Below are positions 1-12,700 of a DNA stretch of 58,964 nt, piece after piece. The translations under genes were made by a program, and so were the position numbers. Location: positions 1 through 58,964 of the forward strand of contig JAPEVF010000252.1 of assembly GCA_029747585.1 (NCBI GenBank). The letters are read 5' to 3'. Every line of letters begins with the position of its first letter. Positions within the stretch are counted from its first letter, which is position 1. The notes under the pieces are model-generated. The model saw only the letters and a program-made list of their open reading frames with translations. It had not been told where the DNA came from and did no database searches. This stretch comes from Pleurotus djamor (Eukaryota > Basidiomycota > Agaricomycetes > Agaricales > Pleurotaceae).

Positions 1-658
1 AAACACTGAACGTCAATTGTAGACATGCTGCGAGGGGATAGGAAATGGGAAACATACAAAGTTGTGCGTAGATAGAGTATATAAGATCACCACCTTGGTG
101 TCTGTGTAGGCGTCTGTAATGGGTCATGTCAGACATGAGGCTTTCCGACAACAAGTGGCCATGACGGAAATTGAAGTCTTACGAGTTGCTGTAACATTGA
201 TTGACAGAAGAGCGCTTTTCATCCACGCGCGAGCTCCTTCAGTTCAACACGGCTTTTTCCATCGCCGTGCCATTGAGAGACCACCAGTCGGTCAACGAAT
301 CTGGAGGAGAGATTGTCAAAGGGGAAAGAGAGATTTCACGGCGAAAATTTAACAGGCAATCGAAGCGTTCTTGCGCGACTGAACTGAAGCTGAAAGGTCA
401 TCTCCTCGAGGCTGACACGAGGCTCGTGTATATTTGGAAGACGGTTGAGGGGAAGTAAGTACCGTTACTCTGAGCGGGGTCGAGCTGTTAAGGTGCTGTA
501 CAGTTCGGATCGCGGCAAGCACAGTATCAACGTTCTTGCGAAGATTTGGTGAGACATCACCGCCACCGATGATTGTGGGACACGCCGTCGTCTCGTTTAC
601 AAAGCCTAATACAGCTTTTCATTGATCAAAAATAGATACGTACAACAGCATTTTCATC
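1..658. other. No gene recognised
   Basis: Short open frames exist on the plus strand (119-352, 201-458), but they overlap each other in different frames, have no recognisable domain and show no splice structure. The stretch is the 3' flank of the minus-strand gene that ends at 659. I see no RNA gene, terminator or repeat here. Confidence 0.5.
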
Positions 659-2573
659 TCATCGTTTATTCACAGCATTCGAAAGAGTATTCAGGAATCC
701 TTTCCAGCCCGACGTCGGCTGAACCGTCCGCTGAGGGATATCCCAAGCTTCGTCTGGATGTGGGTTGATCACGATTGACGGCTGGGACTGATATTGATCT
801 GGGTAATGGGGCTACGAAAGCAAAGTTAGAAAACGTTTGAATGTAGGTGATGTGGGAGGTACAGACGTACCTCAGAGTTATACCTCCGATGCTTACTCCT
901 AGAGAATGCTTTCTCAGGTGGTGGTGGAACGACAGTGGTCGGCTGCTGGGGTAGACGCGGAGGTACAAAGACTTCCGGGGAGCCGTACCAATCGCTAGAT
1001 GAAACTCCCTTCTTCCTCGAACGCTTCTCCTGGCTATAGCCCGGCGTCGTACTAGATTTGTGCATTGTCGGCGGAGGTATCACGACAGGTGCTTGAGATT
1101 GTCCAGAACTTGATGGAACAATCGCTCGATTAGCCCTACGCCGCGATCGAGAGGATGGCTGGACGATCACAGGTGGGGATTCTGGCGTAGGTACGATGAT
1201 CTGGGGAGATGGAATGCGGGGTACGATTACTGGTGGCGGGCTAGGATATATGGGAACGACAATGGGCTCCGGAGGGGGGATAGGTACTGGCTGCGGTGAG
1301 GGTATCATCGCAGGTGGTTGCGGAGAAGGGACGACAATAGGTCGAGCTGGAGGTATGATGACGGGTTGCGGAGCAGGTATTACCGTTGGCGATCGTGGTG
1401 GCAGGATGCTTATCGTCTCTGGTTGCGGAGGGAGTACCACAGTGGGCGATCTTCTCCTTCGTGGCATAACAATTGGTTCTTGAGGCGCAGGTATAATTGT
1501 CGGTGGACGAATGCCTTCCCATGACGTGTAAGGCTCGGGGGAAGGGTACGACGGAAGAATAACAGGTGGTTGTTGTTGGACGACGACAGAGGGAGGCTTC
1601 TCTGACCGCGTGCGGGTTCGTTTCCTCAGATTAGGGTCATAAGGATCATAGGACTCGTACGGAGAAGGCGGCTGTTGGATCATGATGGGTGCTGGCTCTT
1701 GTTGCTCGCGTTCGCGCCTTGAGATTGCATCGGTTGGAGCATATGTTTGAGAGCGAGAAGGGCGATAACGTTCGTGTCGACTGGTAGATGACTCGTACTC
1801 GGGGTATTTAGAAGAGCGAGCTCGCGGGGGTACAATGACAGTGGGTGGTTGAGATGGTGCTTGTGGAGAGGGAGGCTGTTGGGCTGAGACCAACTGACTG
1901 CTCTGACTTCTCCCTGATGCGCCACTAGGACTTGTATGGTCATAACGGTACACGTCCGAGTCTGGACGACGGCGAGACCGGGTTGAACGACTTATCCCAT
2001 CCTTCCCATGCTCGTCCTCCCTCTCCTGTCTAGCCTGCGACGAAGGCCGTGCATCCTCCGCCAAGGACGACATGGATTGGTACTCCCGTCTATGCCTTGA
2101 GGTACCCGACCGAATCGTTTGGGGTGGTGTTGGATAGCCCTCGCGAGAGCTTGGCGAAGAAGTGACAGAGGCTCGTGTAGAACCACCGTGTCGCGTAGTC
2201 GGAGGTGAAGGATAGCCTTCATAGTCCCTATGTTGTGCGCGTTCTCCGCGCTAGGTAGACAGAGCTCATGAGCTTCTCTGTGAGACGGCGATAACAAAAA
2301 ACGCACCTCCTTGCGAGACCGATCACGGTCCTCATACACATCGTTCCACAAGCCTTCCGGAGGTGCAGTAGTAAGTGGATCCCCAACATCTTTCGAGGCT
2401 CCATATCCATTCGTTGGCCCTCCGCCAAACCTCCCTGCGTACGGATACTCCGCTGCGGTTATCGGAATCAAATCATCTACCACCTCTTCCCGACGCCCAG
2501 CAGGATAGCCTCCATAGTGACTCTTCGTCGCCGACATGCCTTTGTTCGAGGATGGCAAGATGACAGCGGTCAT
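659..2573 (-). CDS. Proline-rich protein B1, three exons, 599 aa
   Basis: Exons 2307-2573, 871-2250 and 659-811; both introns (56 and 59 bp) are GT-AG and every junction is phase 0, giving 600 codons with stop. The ATG at 2573 is the first in frame. Exon 1 is Gly/Tyr-rich. Exon 2 begins with RDYEGYPSPP and EGYPTPP repeats, then Arg/Ser-rich charged blocks, then about 200 residues of repeated PxPxVIVP units likely to form a polyproline helix. The last exon contains HPDEAWDIPQR and a short WKGFLN segment. No signal peptide, membrane span or catalytic motif is visible. The EGYP(S/T)PP motif is shared with the gene at 49.8-50.7 kb and with decayed copies in the array, so this is the left-most member of a local family. 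I do not recognise a function; a low-complexity scaffold or cell-surface-associated protein is possible but unproven. Confidence 0.75.
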
Positions 2574-2634
2574 CGTTGAAGTGAGATGTTCAATAACACT
2601 TCAAGTTGACTTCAAGTTTCCGAGAAAGAGATGA

Positions 2635-2967
2635 TTACGAGGGGAAAGACTGGGAGAGGTGGCGGAGAAAAGATATGAATGGTGTATGGTAGATCGACAT
2701 CGTATTGACAATGCTTTTGAACGAGTCGGATAGTGTGCAAGAGGCAGGGGAGGCTATGGAGAGGCGGTGTGTATATCGTGATGCGGAATCAGAGCGGAAG
2801 CCAAAATAGACGTGGTTTAGCGCCCGCTGAGGGATATCCCGATTCCCTCGCACAAGTCTGTCCGAGGCATTCAATGTCGACCTAGCAATGCGATTCAGAA
2901 ATGTGTCACGACTGTCCCGTGGTGTGAATTTCAATTCGGTGCCCGAGCTTGTCCCGAGCTGCATCAT
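2635..2967 (-). pseudogene. Relic of a B-type gene 3' end
   Basis: Positions 2811-2845 repeat the 3' exon of B1 around 720-745: the string CCGCTGAGGGATATCCC occurs in both. The TTTAGCGCCC string just before it recurs at about 5427 and 48671. An open frame of 110 codons covers the region but starts in non-conserved sequence. The simplest reading is a truncated duplicate of the B family lying head-to-head with A1. It could also contain part of the A1 promoter, since A1 starts only ~100 bp to the right. Confidence 0.4.
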
Positions 2968-3062
2968 TGATCAATCAAATACGCAACAAACACTTCCCGC
3001 CGCCCAAGTCCTCTGATAACTGACGGTTTCTCATCCTGATCCTGGACCTCACCACAACGGCC

Positions 3063-4459
3063 ATGTCTTCAACAGTTGAGCAGCCTCTAGCTCACAACAC
3101 TCGATCTGCGATCCAAATTGTCTGGAGCTGTGTCTTCATCATCTTTACGTGTACATGGACCGCCATCCATCCCAATGTCCCCTCAGCTCAAGTCTCGTCG
3201 AGCAAGTGGCGCAAACTATGGTGGCGTGTCAAGATCATGCTTTGGACTCTTATGCTACCGGAGATGATGGTCTGTTGGGCAACGTTTCAGTGGAAACAAG
3301 CCCAGAAAATATCTACCAAGGGTATCTATCTCAACATTACCCTTTTTCTGTATTCGGCTCACCGTTCCTCAGCTCCCAAGCAACTGACGACATGGTCCAT
3401 CTCTGCGAGACCCAAAGTGGGAGTTCATGTTCATGACCAATTGTCGGGGTCGCTCTCCGCCGACGCCTCATCAAATACGATCAAGGCGACTGCCAATGAG
3501 AAAAGCCAAGCCCCAGGTCGGTGTTCATCCTCTTGATGAAGCGACTAACTGACTTTCTCACAGCTGAATGGACACGGACTCATTCCTACTTCCTTCTCAT
3601 GGGGGGGTTTTCTGTCCCTAATACTGGTGCGAAGGGACTGTGGACGCCTGTTCCAGTGGAGGACGTCTTAGATGGTACATACCCGTGGCCAGCAGTCAAA
3701 GAAGCAGACATCCTAAATCTGACCAAGGGTGAAGCACTCGCAAAAACCCTTGTCGTCCTTCAAGTCATTTGGTTTGTCTCCCAGCTATGTGGCCGCGTCA
3801 TCCAGCATCTGGCTATCACCGAACTCGAGATCATGACACTCGCCTATGCCATTATATGCGCGATGTTGTACATGCTATGGTTTAGCAAGCCATATGATGT
3901 CCAACGACCGATCTTTTTGGATGATTCCTCTTATCCCCCTTCAATACCAGAATATGAAACACTTGAGTTTGGATATTTCTTGGTGGGGGCGTGGCTATGG
4001 ATCATACATGGACGAATTGTTGGTGACGTTGAATTCTCCAAACACTTCGATCAACCACACTCTAATTGGGAACTGAATTCCCAAAACTTGGCTTTGTTCT
4101 TCAGTGCCACCCTCTTCGGAGGGATTCATCTACTCGCCTGGAATTTTGAATTTCCTTCCCAGCTAGAACTTATGGTGTGGAGGATAGCATCATTGTGTGT
4201 TTCTTTGATTCCCCTCGCGTTTTTCCTTCTTATGGGATTTGTGCTCACCGTGGGTTCTCCGCTCGATGATAAGAATGGAATACTCGGTTTGCTGGGTGGG
4301 GCATTCATGATTCTTCACTTCATTCTAGTCCCAATTTTCCACAACGCATACCTCATCTCACGTATAATCCTTTTCGTACAATGTTTCGTTCTCCTTCGAA
4401 ACCTATCATCTTCTGCTACGCAGGCCGTTTCTTGGGCATCTTTCTTTCCCCATATTTAG
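3063..4459 (+). CDS. Multi-span membrane protein A1 (432 aa, intact)
   Basis: Exons 3063-3321, 3373-3516 and 3564-4459 join in frame to 433 codons; introns of 51 and 47 bp are GT-AG. The protein starts with a short polar segment, then HNTRSAIQIVWSC, which opens the first of about seven hydrophobic spans. A variable Ser/Thr-rich exon 2 follows. Conserved motifs after it are EWTxTHSYFLLMGGF, LTKGEALAKT, FVSQLCGRVIQ, ITELEIMTLAYA, KPYDVQRPIF, SATLFGGIHLLAWN and the C-terminal SATQAVSWASFFPHI. This architecture belongs to a large, uncharacterised Agaricomycete membrane-protein family that I know only as hypothetical proteins; I cannot name a substrate or partner. It is probably a plasma- or inner-membrane protein. 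Four paralogs follow on the same strand. The start is fixed by alignment with A3, A4 and A5. Confidence 0.88.
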
Positions 4460-5180
4460 GTTACGCTCACTTTTGTATACACACTCGCTACACGCTTTGT
4501 GGACACTCCCCACGCTGGGTACATATGAACATGATATACATCTATACCTCCCCGTTGGGCACGACGAACGGACGTCAATGTGACCAAGTTCCGCTCGAAC
4601 GAGCCTAAGCGGTTCAGAATCCCTCCTTCATCCCTCTCGCGGTTCGTCCGACCATCTCTTCACCTCACGCATCTGAAATCCCATGGCCTTTGATACTACG
4701 CAGAGGCATGGGACCACATCGCATCACGGGTGAATGATGTCGATAACGGCGCAAAGGAAGTGACAACTCGAGAGAAGCACATTCCCTAAGACCTTGGACG
4801 TAGAGAAAGATGGGCAACCTAGTCTACATGCGGCGGGGTCCATAGAACTGGGGTCTTCAATGATGGTGTCCATATTGATATCCTGACGTCCCTACTCATT
4901 TCAACAAGATAGCCGCAGCGATGGGGTTGATTTGGAGAAAGCGTGAAGATCATCTTGGGTTGTATCCGTCTAGCTTGTGGGTGGATCACGAAGAGCAAGG
5001 ATATCCACCGACGTGCGCACTTCTAACAGAGCAAAGGTCGTCCGCAGGCGGAGTCCACCCAGAATTTTGCGTTGAACATTGGTAGTCATATATCGTTACT
5101 GGGATAGTTACCGCAATCAAAGACAGGAAACATATTGTAGGAGAGTGGATAAAGTCCGTAGAGAAGATAGATACAAAGGA
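4460..5180. repeat. A-gene 3' flank, shared between copies
   Basis: About 200-300 bp after each A stop codon are similar between copies, including TTCGCTACA, ATGATATACATCTATAC-like and GATTCGCCCAAACGAGC-like strings. Corresponding flanks are about 4460-4700, 11893-12130, 22351-22640, 39067-39300 and 47658-47900. This shows that duplication units extended beyond the coding region. The rest of this interval, to 5180, has no gene I can support. Confidence 0.6.
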
Positions 5181-5439
5181 AAGTCAGGGAGAAAAGTCAA
5201 ACCGAGAGCAACGTCCATGAAAAGTAATGGGTAGTCGAGGAAAAAGAGTCCAGTCGAGTCGAAAATCCGTAACAATGTAGTAAATGAAACAGTATCCAGT
5301 CCATTGAGAGCATCCGCATAGGTAGAGGTAGAGACAGAAGTAGAAAGTCACGCTTGAGAAGATGATAGGTAGAGTAGAGGATAGGTAGGCATGGGGGATG
5401 TCGACGCGCAAGTAAATACAGCGCGTTTTAGCGCCCACT

Positions 5440-6000
5440 GATAAGCGTCATTGGGTCAACGTCTTGCGCGGCTTGTCCCCGTCCCATGGTAGAAGGAATC
5501 GAGGTCGGTCTTCCGGTGAGTGGTGGTAACGGTGGATGCAGAGGGTCGTGTTGATTTGAGCTCGAACTCCGTAAGCTCGGAGCTCTATGCGGCATGAGAT
5601 CTTGATTTACGAACGCTGGCTATTGCAACTTGCGGGTGCGATATTTGCTTTTCGCGTGCGTTCGAGGGATGCCAGCAGAAGCGGGTGCATCGCTAGGATC
5701 CTTTGTTCATGGCTTAGGGTAGAGTTGGGGAGGTGGCCGAACGTCGAAGAGCTGATGTTCGTAGCAAAGCGTCGGTATCGCGAGTTCACCTCTTTCACAG
5801 ACGTAGCCTCTCCAGAAAAGGACTAGACGGAGGATTAACGACGGGAGGAGATGGCAGAGGACGACGTGAGATGGTCATTGACGGTCCTTGATGGCTCCGA
5901 GTAAACCAGGTTTCGTAAGGTGGCACAATGGTGGGTAAGCCTTCGTATACTCGTATATTCGAGTTTGTGGATTCGGTATTAGTCGTCCCATTTTAGAGGG
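5440..6000 (-). pseudogene. Decayed B-family tail in interval 1
   Basis: Read on the minus strand, the stretch around 5430-5540 aligns in order with the C-terminal proline-rich tail of B6 (49810-49900) and with the last exon of B1: an NDAYQWALKR-like frame corresponds to DEAWDIPQR in B1. Upstream parts (5580-5950) carry degenerate versions of the AFINxxL and GYP segments with stops and frame changes. The TTTAGCGCCC string lies at about 5427. Next to it, 5184-5438 holds a hydrophobic open frame of 84 codons that I do not treat as a gene. No continuous reading frame is left. Confidence 0.5.
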
Positions 6001-6059
6001 ATTGATGTGCTTCCTGTATTGGGGAGTTGGATGTCAGGTACCTGTCAGGTTTGGATAGA

Positions 6060-9000
6060 GGGACTGTCAACGCACCACGTATCTACTCTAAAGTATGGTC
6101 TGCATTTTCTCCTCTGTACGCATTACTACCCCCGAGACCTCGCTCCCAATTCCCAGTGTACGTAGACGCAAAGAGGGAGAGAATAACTTGCTGCGAATGA
6201 CAGGCAGCGATGGGACCGTGATCGCCAGGGCTCCGAGTTGGGCTGTGAGACGACGAGCTTGATAGGGTTCCAGGACAGTCGATCTTGCTGAAGGAAGGCG
6301 AATCCCTGCGCTACTCAAGCATGGTTTCTGTCTCAAAACCTTTGATAATGACCGATTCATCTTCATCTTCGTCCCCATCCGACTTGAGGATGGCATGACC
6401 TCCCCCGCCTCTGCCTCCTCCCCTCAAGCGGTACCCTTAGAACCGAACACGTCGAAGCCATTTTCACGCTGCGGATAGGATGAGGGAAGGAGCTCGGCTG
6501 GCTACTGAGCGCGAGTGGCTTCATTGAAGGAAATCTGTGTAGCGATATGAGCGTCGGCGAGAACGAGGACAAGAGAGTAACTGGAGGAGGTCGAAGACAA
6601 GCGGACTCCATTGGGAAGAAGACAGCGCAGGAAAAGCCTCCTCGAAAGAGGTCCCATAGGTCAATACCTTCGAGTTGCCAGTCTTCTTCAGCAATCCCTT
6701 GGAAAGGGCCAACAGGATGGTTCGTCGTCAAACGATCCAGCGACGTCTTCGTCTTCGTCTCCCTCAACCTCAGTATCCCTCTGCCTCCGCTCTTCCATGT
6801 CCCTTCCACGACTATGGGCGAAGAGTCGAGCTTCAAGATTCAAGACTACAACATCCTGAGCGCTACGCATGAGCCAATGTGACGTCGCGCGTGAGGTGAA
6901 GATGAGTGACCTTGGTCAAGCATGAACCCGAAGGACGATACACAGGTGACGAGGTGTTAATCCATCGATGACGCGTTACGAAACCCTTGGTGAAGAGCGG
7001 TTCTTCATCCACATACTCCAGGATCCCATCGATTTCTTCGTCTTCCTCTCTGTCCGGCCTTGCATCAGCCTCCCCAGGACTGCCAACTCCGCATCTTCCT
7101 CGTCCAAACTCTCCAGCGATTTCTCGTCCCTCCTAGTTTGGTATCAGCCGAAGCCTGTCCGGTCAAGACCGAAGACCCAAGGATCCAGGTTTGATATCCC
7201 AGCACGGTTCGTACTTGACATCGTCACGCCCTTTGTGGGGTAAGGGCGAGTTTGTAGTGGCAGCAAGAGAGTCGTGGGGGTTTACACAATGGCGTCTAGT
7301 GAAAGCGCGAAATGTTGATGACGCGTGATGATGTGGCGGAGAGGTTTCAAAGGCACACTTCAACCTTGGCATAGTGTTTGGGATTACGATAAGGGCGGTT
7401 TAGAGTATCCTCCGAGAGTAGCGACACTGAGAGCCGCATTGACAGAAGAAGATCATCATTTCGGAGGCGCAGAATATTCATCCGAGTAGAGTCCAACAAG
7501 CGCCGTCCAAAGAGATGCACGACGTAGCATCCGCGACAGATTGGCCTAAGGGAAGTACTTATGAGTTCAAGTCCTCGACGACCGCCATGCTCTGTGAGAG
7601 AAGGACGCACCAGTAATCCATGACAGATATCACCCAAACAGACACGATGACGCGTCGTCTCCGAGCCTCCAAGCCGACTCAAACCCAGCATTCCGATGTC
7701 CAATTTTCAGTTTCACATCTCTACACTGCGTGCGCCTCGAAGTCAGTCGCAATCGCAAATAGAGGATGCTAGAAAGATGGCACACATGTCATCAAGGCCC
7801 CATTCCTCTGAGTCATTCTCCCACTTCGGAGATATTGTTCATGTCACCACAGTGGGTTATCCATCGAGCGCGAGTCCAATCATGACGGGAGACGGCTGGT
7901 CACGCTAATGAACGTTGAGTGTCGCCGCTCAACGTTCCAAGGTTCAACGGAGACAAGAGGCAAAAGACGCACTCGGAAGCCAACTGATTGTGTGGTTGTG
8001 CTTGATTCGGGGTCCGTTGCACTCCGAGGGTATCAGGAGCTGAAAGGAGGCGACAGGAGGTCAGCCGAAATACGGTGCTTCGCCTCCTACAAACGCTTCG
8101 TCTCGGATGGATACGAGATATGAATGTTTATAGCGTTTATTTCTTATCCTTACTCTTCATTGACAAATTTTACAGCAGCAACGTCGCCTTGCATCGCTTC
8201 CTAAGAACGAGGAGACGTTCAGTTTCGACGAGGGTAAGGCGTTCAACTTCAGTCCATACCGTATTCTTTCACCCGAGAGACTACGCGGCTGACTCCGTTA
8301 TTCCTCTCCATAGCTCAGATATCTGGATGGAACGGGACTTGATACTGAGTTTCCATCGGTGAATGATATAGAGTGAGTATCCCGTACTCATTACGGTCTA
8401 GCGAACACGGCTCACATTCGACCCAGAGATATGCATATTCGGTGCTTTGGAGGAGAAAATGTTTCAACTTCTCGCCGCAGCAGGACTTAGAGTATCATTG
8501 TGAGTTTCGACAACAGATGGTCCCAGGGCCGAAAAACACAGTGGTTTCAGAGAAAGTTGATAAAGGAATAATGAGAATGAGGAAAGCGTACGCGGTTGAG
8601 ACTAAGCGATACACCACCAAGGGTCTAATGGGAGACAGAGATGTGCTTCGTCGTAAAGGATGGCGCAGGGACGGGGGTTGGACTACTGGAGACATGGCGA
8701 GAGTACTCTGACCGTCTAGTGGCCCAATATTTTTGTGCGAGCTGTCGGATGGGGTATCTCTATCTCTCCACTTCTCTTCACGGGCGTTCGATTCGTATCC
8801 GTTTGCTTTCGTACGGTTGGCCATAGAATCCTCGTTGGGTTAGTACAGAAGTTGAACCCGTTGAACGCGACGGTCAGGCCTTCTCGTAAAATTTCTGTAC
8901 GATCGGAAGTGAAAGGCAAGTGCAAACAAGGAAAGGAACATCGCGGCCCCGTGTACAGCGTGCAAAATGAGAGGGACGAAGTGACCTGCAAGAGAGACCG

Positions 9001-10200
9001 AGTGTATTTGAATGGTTTCGAAACGCGAACCGATCACTTCTTGAGTTACTACCAATCGACTAAGAACTCCACGAAGCGGGAACCTGCGGCAAAACCTTAA
9101 GATGAAGCTACGAACACATACTATAGAGGAGCCGTATACTCTGCAGCCAGGTGGGTGCTTCAAGTTTGACGTTTATGGAGATCGCCAAAGGGTAACACGG
9201 CGATAAGTCAGTCAGGCCTTCAATGGCGAGATAGCCGTTGGGTAGACTTTGTGGTTGAGTTGACATTTTTATGAATCTAGGATTGGTTATCTCAGATGAG
9301 AGAGGCGAGTGTACTAGCTGCGTTGAGTCATAGGCATCGAAATGGGAGTTCGAAAGAGATACGGTCTACGCACCATGGATATAGAGAATCAGTGTTACTT
9401 GCTCCCCAGCGCGTTTGACAATTTCTGTATTCTTGCACCTCGACTTTGGCTGTAAGACGACGAGCACAGAGTCAGCGACGCTGATCGAGTCGAAGCCGGT
9501 CGAATCATGATTGTACTTCGTCGGCTTTATCGCCGTACGGATTTTGAGATAAGACCTAAGCAAACTCTTGAACTTGAGTCAACAAGTACTAGATGCAGTA
9601 TGAAAGAGATTGAATCTTGCTTTGAGTCGAGGCCTGAACCCAGAGTCAAGGGCGCGGCGTACAGGGGGCTACTAGTATGAGGTAGATCTAATATGAGTCT
9701 AGAGAGAGCGGAGCTAGGATACCCACGTACCCTGGAGCCGACTTCGCTGACATCGAGCGCGATGTTGATGGTAGAATAGAAAGCAAACCAACTGTCTGGC
9801 CGAAGTCTGATTCGGACTCCGAGTCTCCGACGAGATCAGGAGTCCCAGGAGAGCTGGAACAGGGGAGACACGAAACATCGGACCCAATTGGATTGACGGG
9901 TCAGTGAATGAGTGAGCAGGAGGCATAGCTTGCGAAGCGGAGATTTATTGTACTTCTAAGCCTCAGAAGGACTTCTGCTCAAAGGTGGGATTGTAACAGT
10001 AACATCGTTCGAACTCGGTGACCAACTGTTGGATTAGGGGGTTTGATTGATGGAACTGGAAGGATGTGATGGTATTACCTTGACGTTGCCGTCATCTCTA
10101 ACGATTTCGAGCATTTGGTCGAGGCTGTATTGAAGAAGCTTCTTCGAATGGCAAGACGACGAGGATCTATCCTTGTATTCTTGCACGCCGGGGCTTGAGC
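6060..10200 (-). pseudogene. Decayed minus-strand repeated locus, interval 1
   Basis: Blocks that recur in the other A-A intervals are found here in the same orientation: the GCACCA block at 6072 and again at 9371; an acidic block at 6688-6870 (minus frame SAQDVVVLNLEAR then EVEGDEDEDV) matched by 14060-14240; a block at 7280-7330; a block at 7580-7700; the TGTGGTTGTGCTTGATTC/TCCG block at 7990-8027; a CGEKLKH frame at 8390-8470; a KWRDRD frame near 8740-8800 matched at 44460-44560; and the CCCAGAGTC block at 9622-9660. Individual blocks look exon-like, with GTGAGT donors beside some, but no full-length frame can be assembled. Whether any piece is still expressed is unknown. Confidence 0.45.
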
Positions 10201-10515
10201 AAGATCCCGGTACAATTCCGGTGCGCAGAAGTATCTAAGTCTTCGGATATTATATCAGTAACTTACCTTATCCGCAAATTCCCTCTCACATTCCTGCGTA
10301 GAATCATGATTGCGCACCGTCCGACTCTTCTGTGTTTTCGGGATGGTTCCACACACAAGTCCACTGTATCTGATGCGACACTGCCAAATCACAAAGATTT
10401 CGACATTTGGCTGATCGCATAGGCGTTTGCTGGACTCCTATAAGTTCAATGACCTCGATGAGTTGAGTAATACCGCTCAATCAATTCCGCGTCCTCTCAG
10501 AACTCTGTCCTACCC

Positions 10516-11892
10516 ATGTCCAACGAGACCATGTGCCTAGTAATCGAAGAACTTCCCCTTTTTGACACTCGATCCCCAATCCAAATCGTGTGGAGCTGCC
10601 TCTCTATTATCTTCACGTGCACGTGGACCGCCATCCATCCCAATGTCCCTCCCGCCAAAGTCTCGTCGACGTGGTGGCGAAAGCTTTGGTGGCGCCTCAA
10701 GATCATGCTTTGGGCACTCATTCTACCGGAGATGATGGTCTGTTGGGCGATGCATCAGTGGAAGCGAGCACACGAAATATCTGTGAAAGGTATCTGTCGC
10801 AGCTATTTACCCATGTACTTCTTTCTCCGCTACCAGCTAACCATTTTCAGCACAAGAACACAGTGAAAAATCTGCGAGGCCCACTGAGCCCGCCGATGAT
10901 AGATCACCAGAGATGGAGCATGGACTGCTCGCAGGTTCCCCATCATCACACATGCGAGGTACTCATGCCAATGCCAAATCTGAGCCCGCAGGTATGCATA
11001 TACTCTATTTGCTCATAAACTCCGGCTCATCTTCCTGAAAGCATTCGAATGGACGCTTACCCATTCTTACTTTTTTCTCATGGGGGGTTTCGCCATTCGT
11101 AATCCTGAAACCAAGGGAGCATGGGACCCCGTCTCTCAAGGACCCTGGCCAAGATTCGAAGAAGCAGACATACTAAACGTGACCAAGGGCGAAGCTCTCG
11201 CAAAGACCATAGTCCTCCTTCAAGTCATCTGGTTCGTCTCTCAGCTATGCGGCCGTGTCATCCAGCGTTTGGCCATCACCGAACTCGAGATTATGACACT
11301 CGCCTATGCCACTATATGCGCGATGTTGTACATGCTATGGTTTAGCAAGCCGTACGATGTCCAGCGACCGATCTTTTTGGACGAATCATCTCATCATCCT
11401 TCGATGCCAAGATATGAAACACTCGAGTTTCGAGATTTCTTGGTTGGGGCGTGGCTTTGGCCAGTTCATGGACGAATTGTTGGTGACTCTGATTTCTCCT
11501 TCAACTTTGATGAAATCAATGCCCAAAACCTGGCTTTGCTCATCAGTGCCACCCTCTTCGGAGGGATTCATCTGCTCGCCTGGAATTTCGAATTTCCCTC
11601 CCGGCTAGAGCTTATGGCGTGGAAGATAGCATCATTGTGTGTTTCTTTGGTTCCGGTCGTGTTTTCCTTTCTTGTGGGCATTTTCGTCACTTTGGTTGAT
11701 TTCCTCGAAAAAAAGGATGGGATACTGGGAGGGGCATTCATCCTTCTTCACATAATTGTAGTCCCAATTTTCCACAACGCATACCTAATCGCACGTATCA
11801 TCCTTTTCGTACAATCCTTTCTTCTCCTTCGAAACCTATCATCATCCGCTACGCAGGCCGTTTCTTGGGCATCTTTCTTTCCCCACATTTAG
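10516..11892 (+). CDS. Multi-span membrane protein A2 (421 aa, intact)
   Basis: Exons 10516-10789, 10851-10991 and 11042-11892 splice in frame to 422 codons; introns are 61 and 50 bp. The N-terminus is five residues longer than in the other copies and reads FDTRSPIQIVWSC where they have HNTRSAIQIVWSC. Exon 2 is polar and the most divergent part of the protein. Exon 3 keeps all core motifs (THSYFFLMGGF, VTKGEALAKT, FVSQLCGRVIQ, KPYDVQRPIF, FGGIHLLAWNFEF, ATQAVSWASFFPHI) and lacks a few residues in the loop before the penultimate span. A TATA-like CCTATAAG lies at 10437-10445, about 75 bp upstream. Function unknown, as for A1. Confidence 0.87.
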
Positions 11893-12149
11893 GTTACATT
11901 CACTTTGATTTACATACTTCGCTACATGCTTTTCGTACACTTCGATACATTTGAATATGACATACCTCTATACTTCCTCGTTTGTTGCGAAGAACTGGCG
12001 TCAATGCGACCACGATTCGCCCAAACGAGCTTCTGGGATTCAACAACCTTTGTTCGTTCCTCTCGCATCGTGATTCGTTCGACCATCTCGTCACTTCACG
12101 CATCTGCGAAAGTACCGAGATCGCATGCCCTTCGATAGTAGGTTGAACA

Positions 12150-12700
12150 ATTTCCATCAATGAACACCCTAAGGTAGCGTCGCCAAGCTTGTCCCTGCCG
12201 GCTTGAGAGGTAAATCGGAGTCGGTATTTCCTTGGGAGGTGGTAGCGACGGACATGGAAGATTACTTCTACGTCAGCACTCGCTTCGAGTATTTGAAGCC
12301 CTCGGGTGATCACGAGGTCGTGATTGAGTACAGGCCGAGGGATAGCTGACCGTCGCGACTTTACGTGGGGTCCAATCAAGCTTCTTCAGGTATGGCTTCG
12401 GACAGATTCGGGGAGAACACATTGAGAAACTGAGGGGGTCGCGAAAGGGGAGAGTTTGTTGACATGCTTTTTCTTGCGATCTCTGAAGTCGCATCCTGAA
12501 CGTCTGCAGCAAAACCCGAAACGGTCCCTGACAGATCAGGTTGTGAAGGAGAAGACAAAGATTATGTGGCCTTGGGTAATCCAGCTCGCGAGTTCGGTAT
12601 CGGTTACCCCCATCCCCATATCAGAGGGAGGAATTTACTGTCTGTGTTCAGAAGTGCGACGTCAGGTACTAGGTTAGGTTTGGATAAGAGGATCGTCAAC
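12150..12700 (-). pseudogene. Decayed B-family copy, interval 2 (left)
   Basis: The minus strand from about 12560 to 12376 reads SGTVSGFAADVQDATSE... and ends in LSEAIPEEA, which aligns with SSVWGFAEDAEYAAAE...LSEAIPEEAS of the intact B6 protein. DNA at 12160-12370 corresponds to the B6 tail and closely resembles 40395-40620 (shared GGTAGCGTCGCCAAGC and GGTATTTCCTTGGGAGGT). Stops follow the IPEEA motif, so the tail is no longer in frame. Confidence 0.55.

Noticed and set aside
119..458. Overlapping plus-strand frames at the left edge
   Set aside because: No motif, overlapping in two frames, and no conserved counterpart in the window.
1196..1483. Gly-rich plus-strand open frame
   Set aside because: It is the antisense of the proline-rich repeats of B1; Pro codons read as Gly on the opposite strand.
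5184..5438. Hydrophobic 84-codon minus-strand frame
   Set aside because: Homologous flanks at 2.7 and 48.5 kb are not conserved in this frame and there is no splice or start support.
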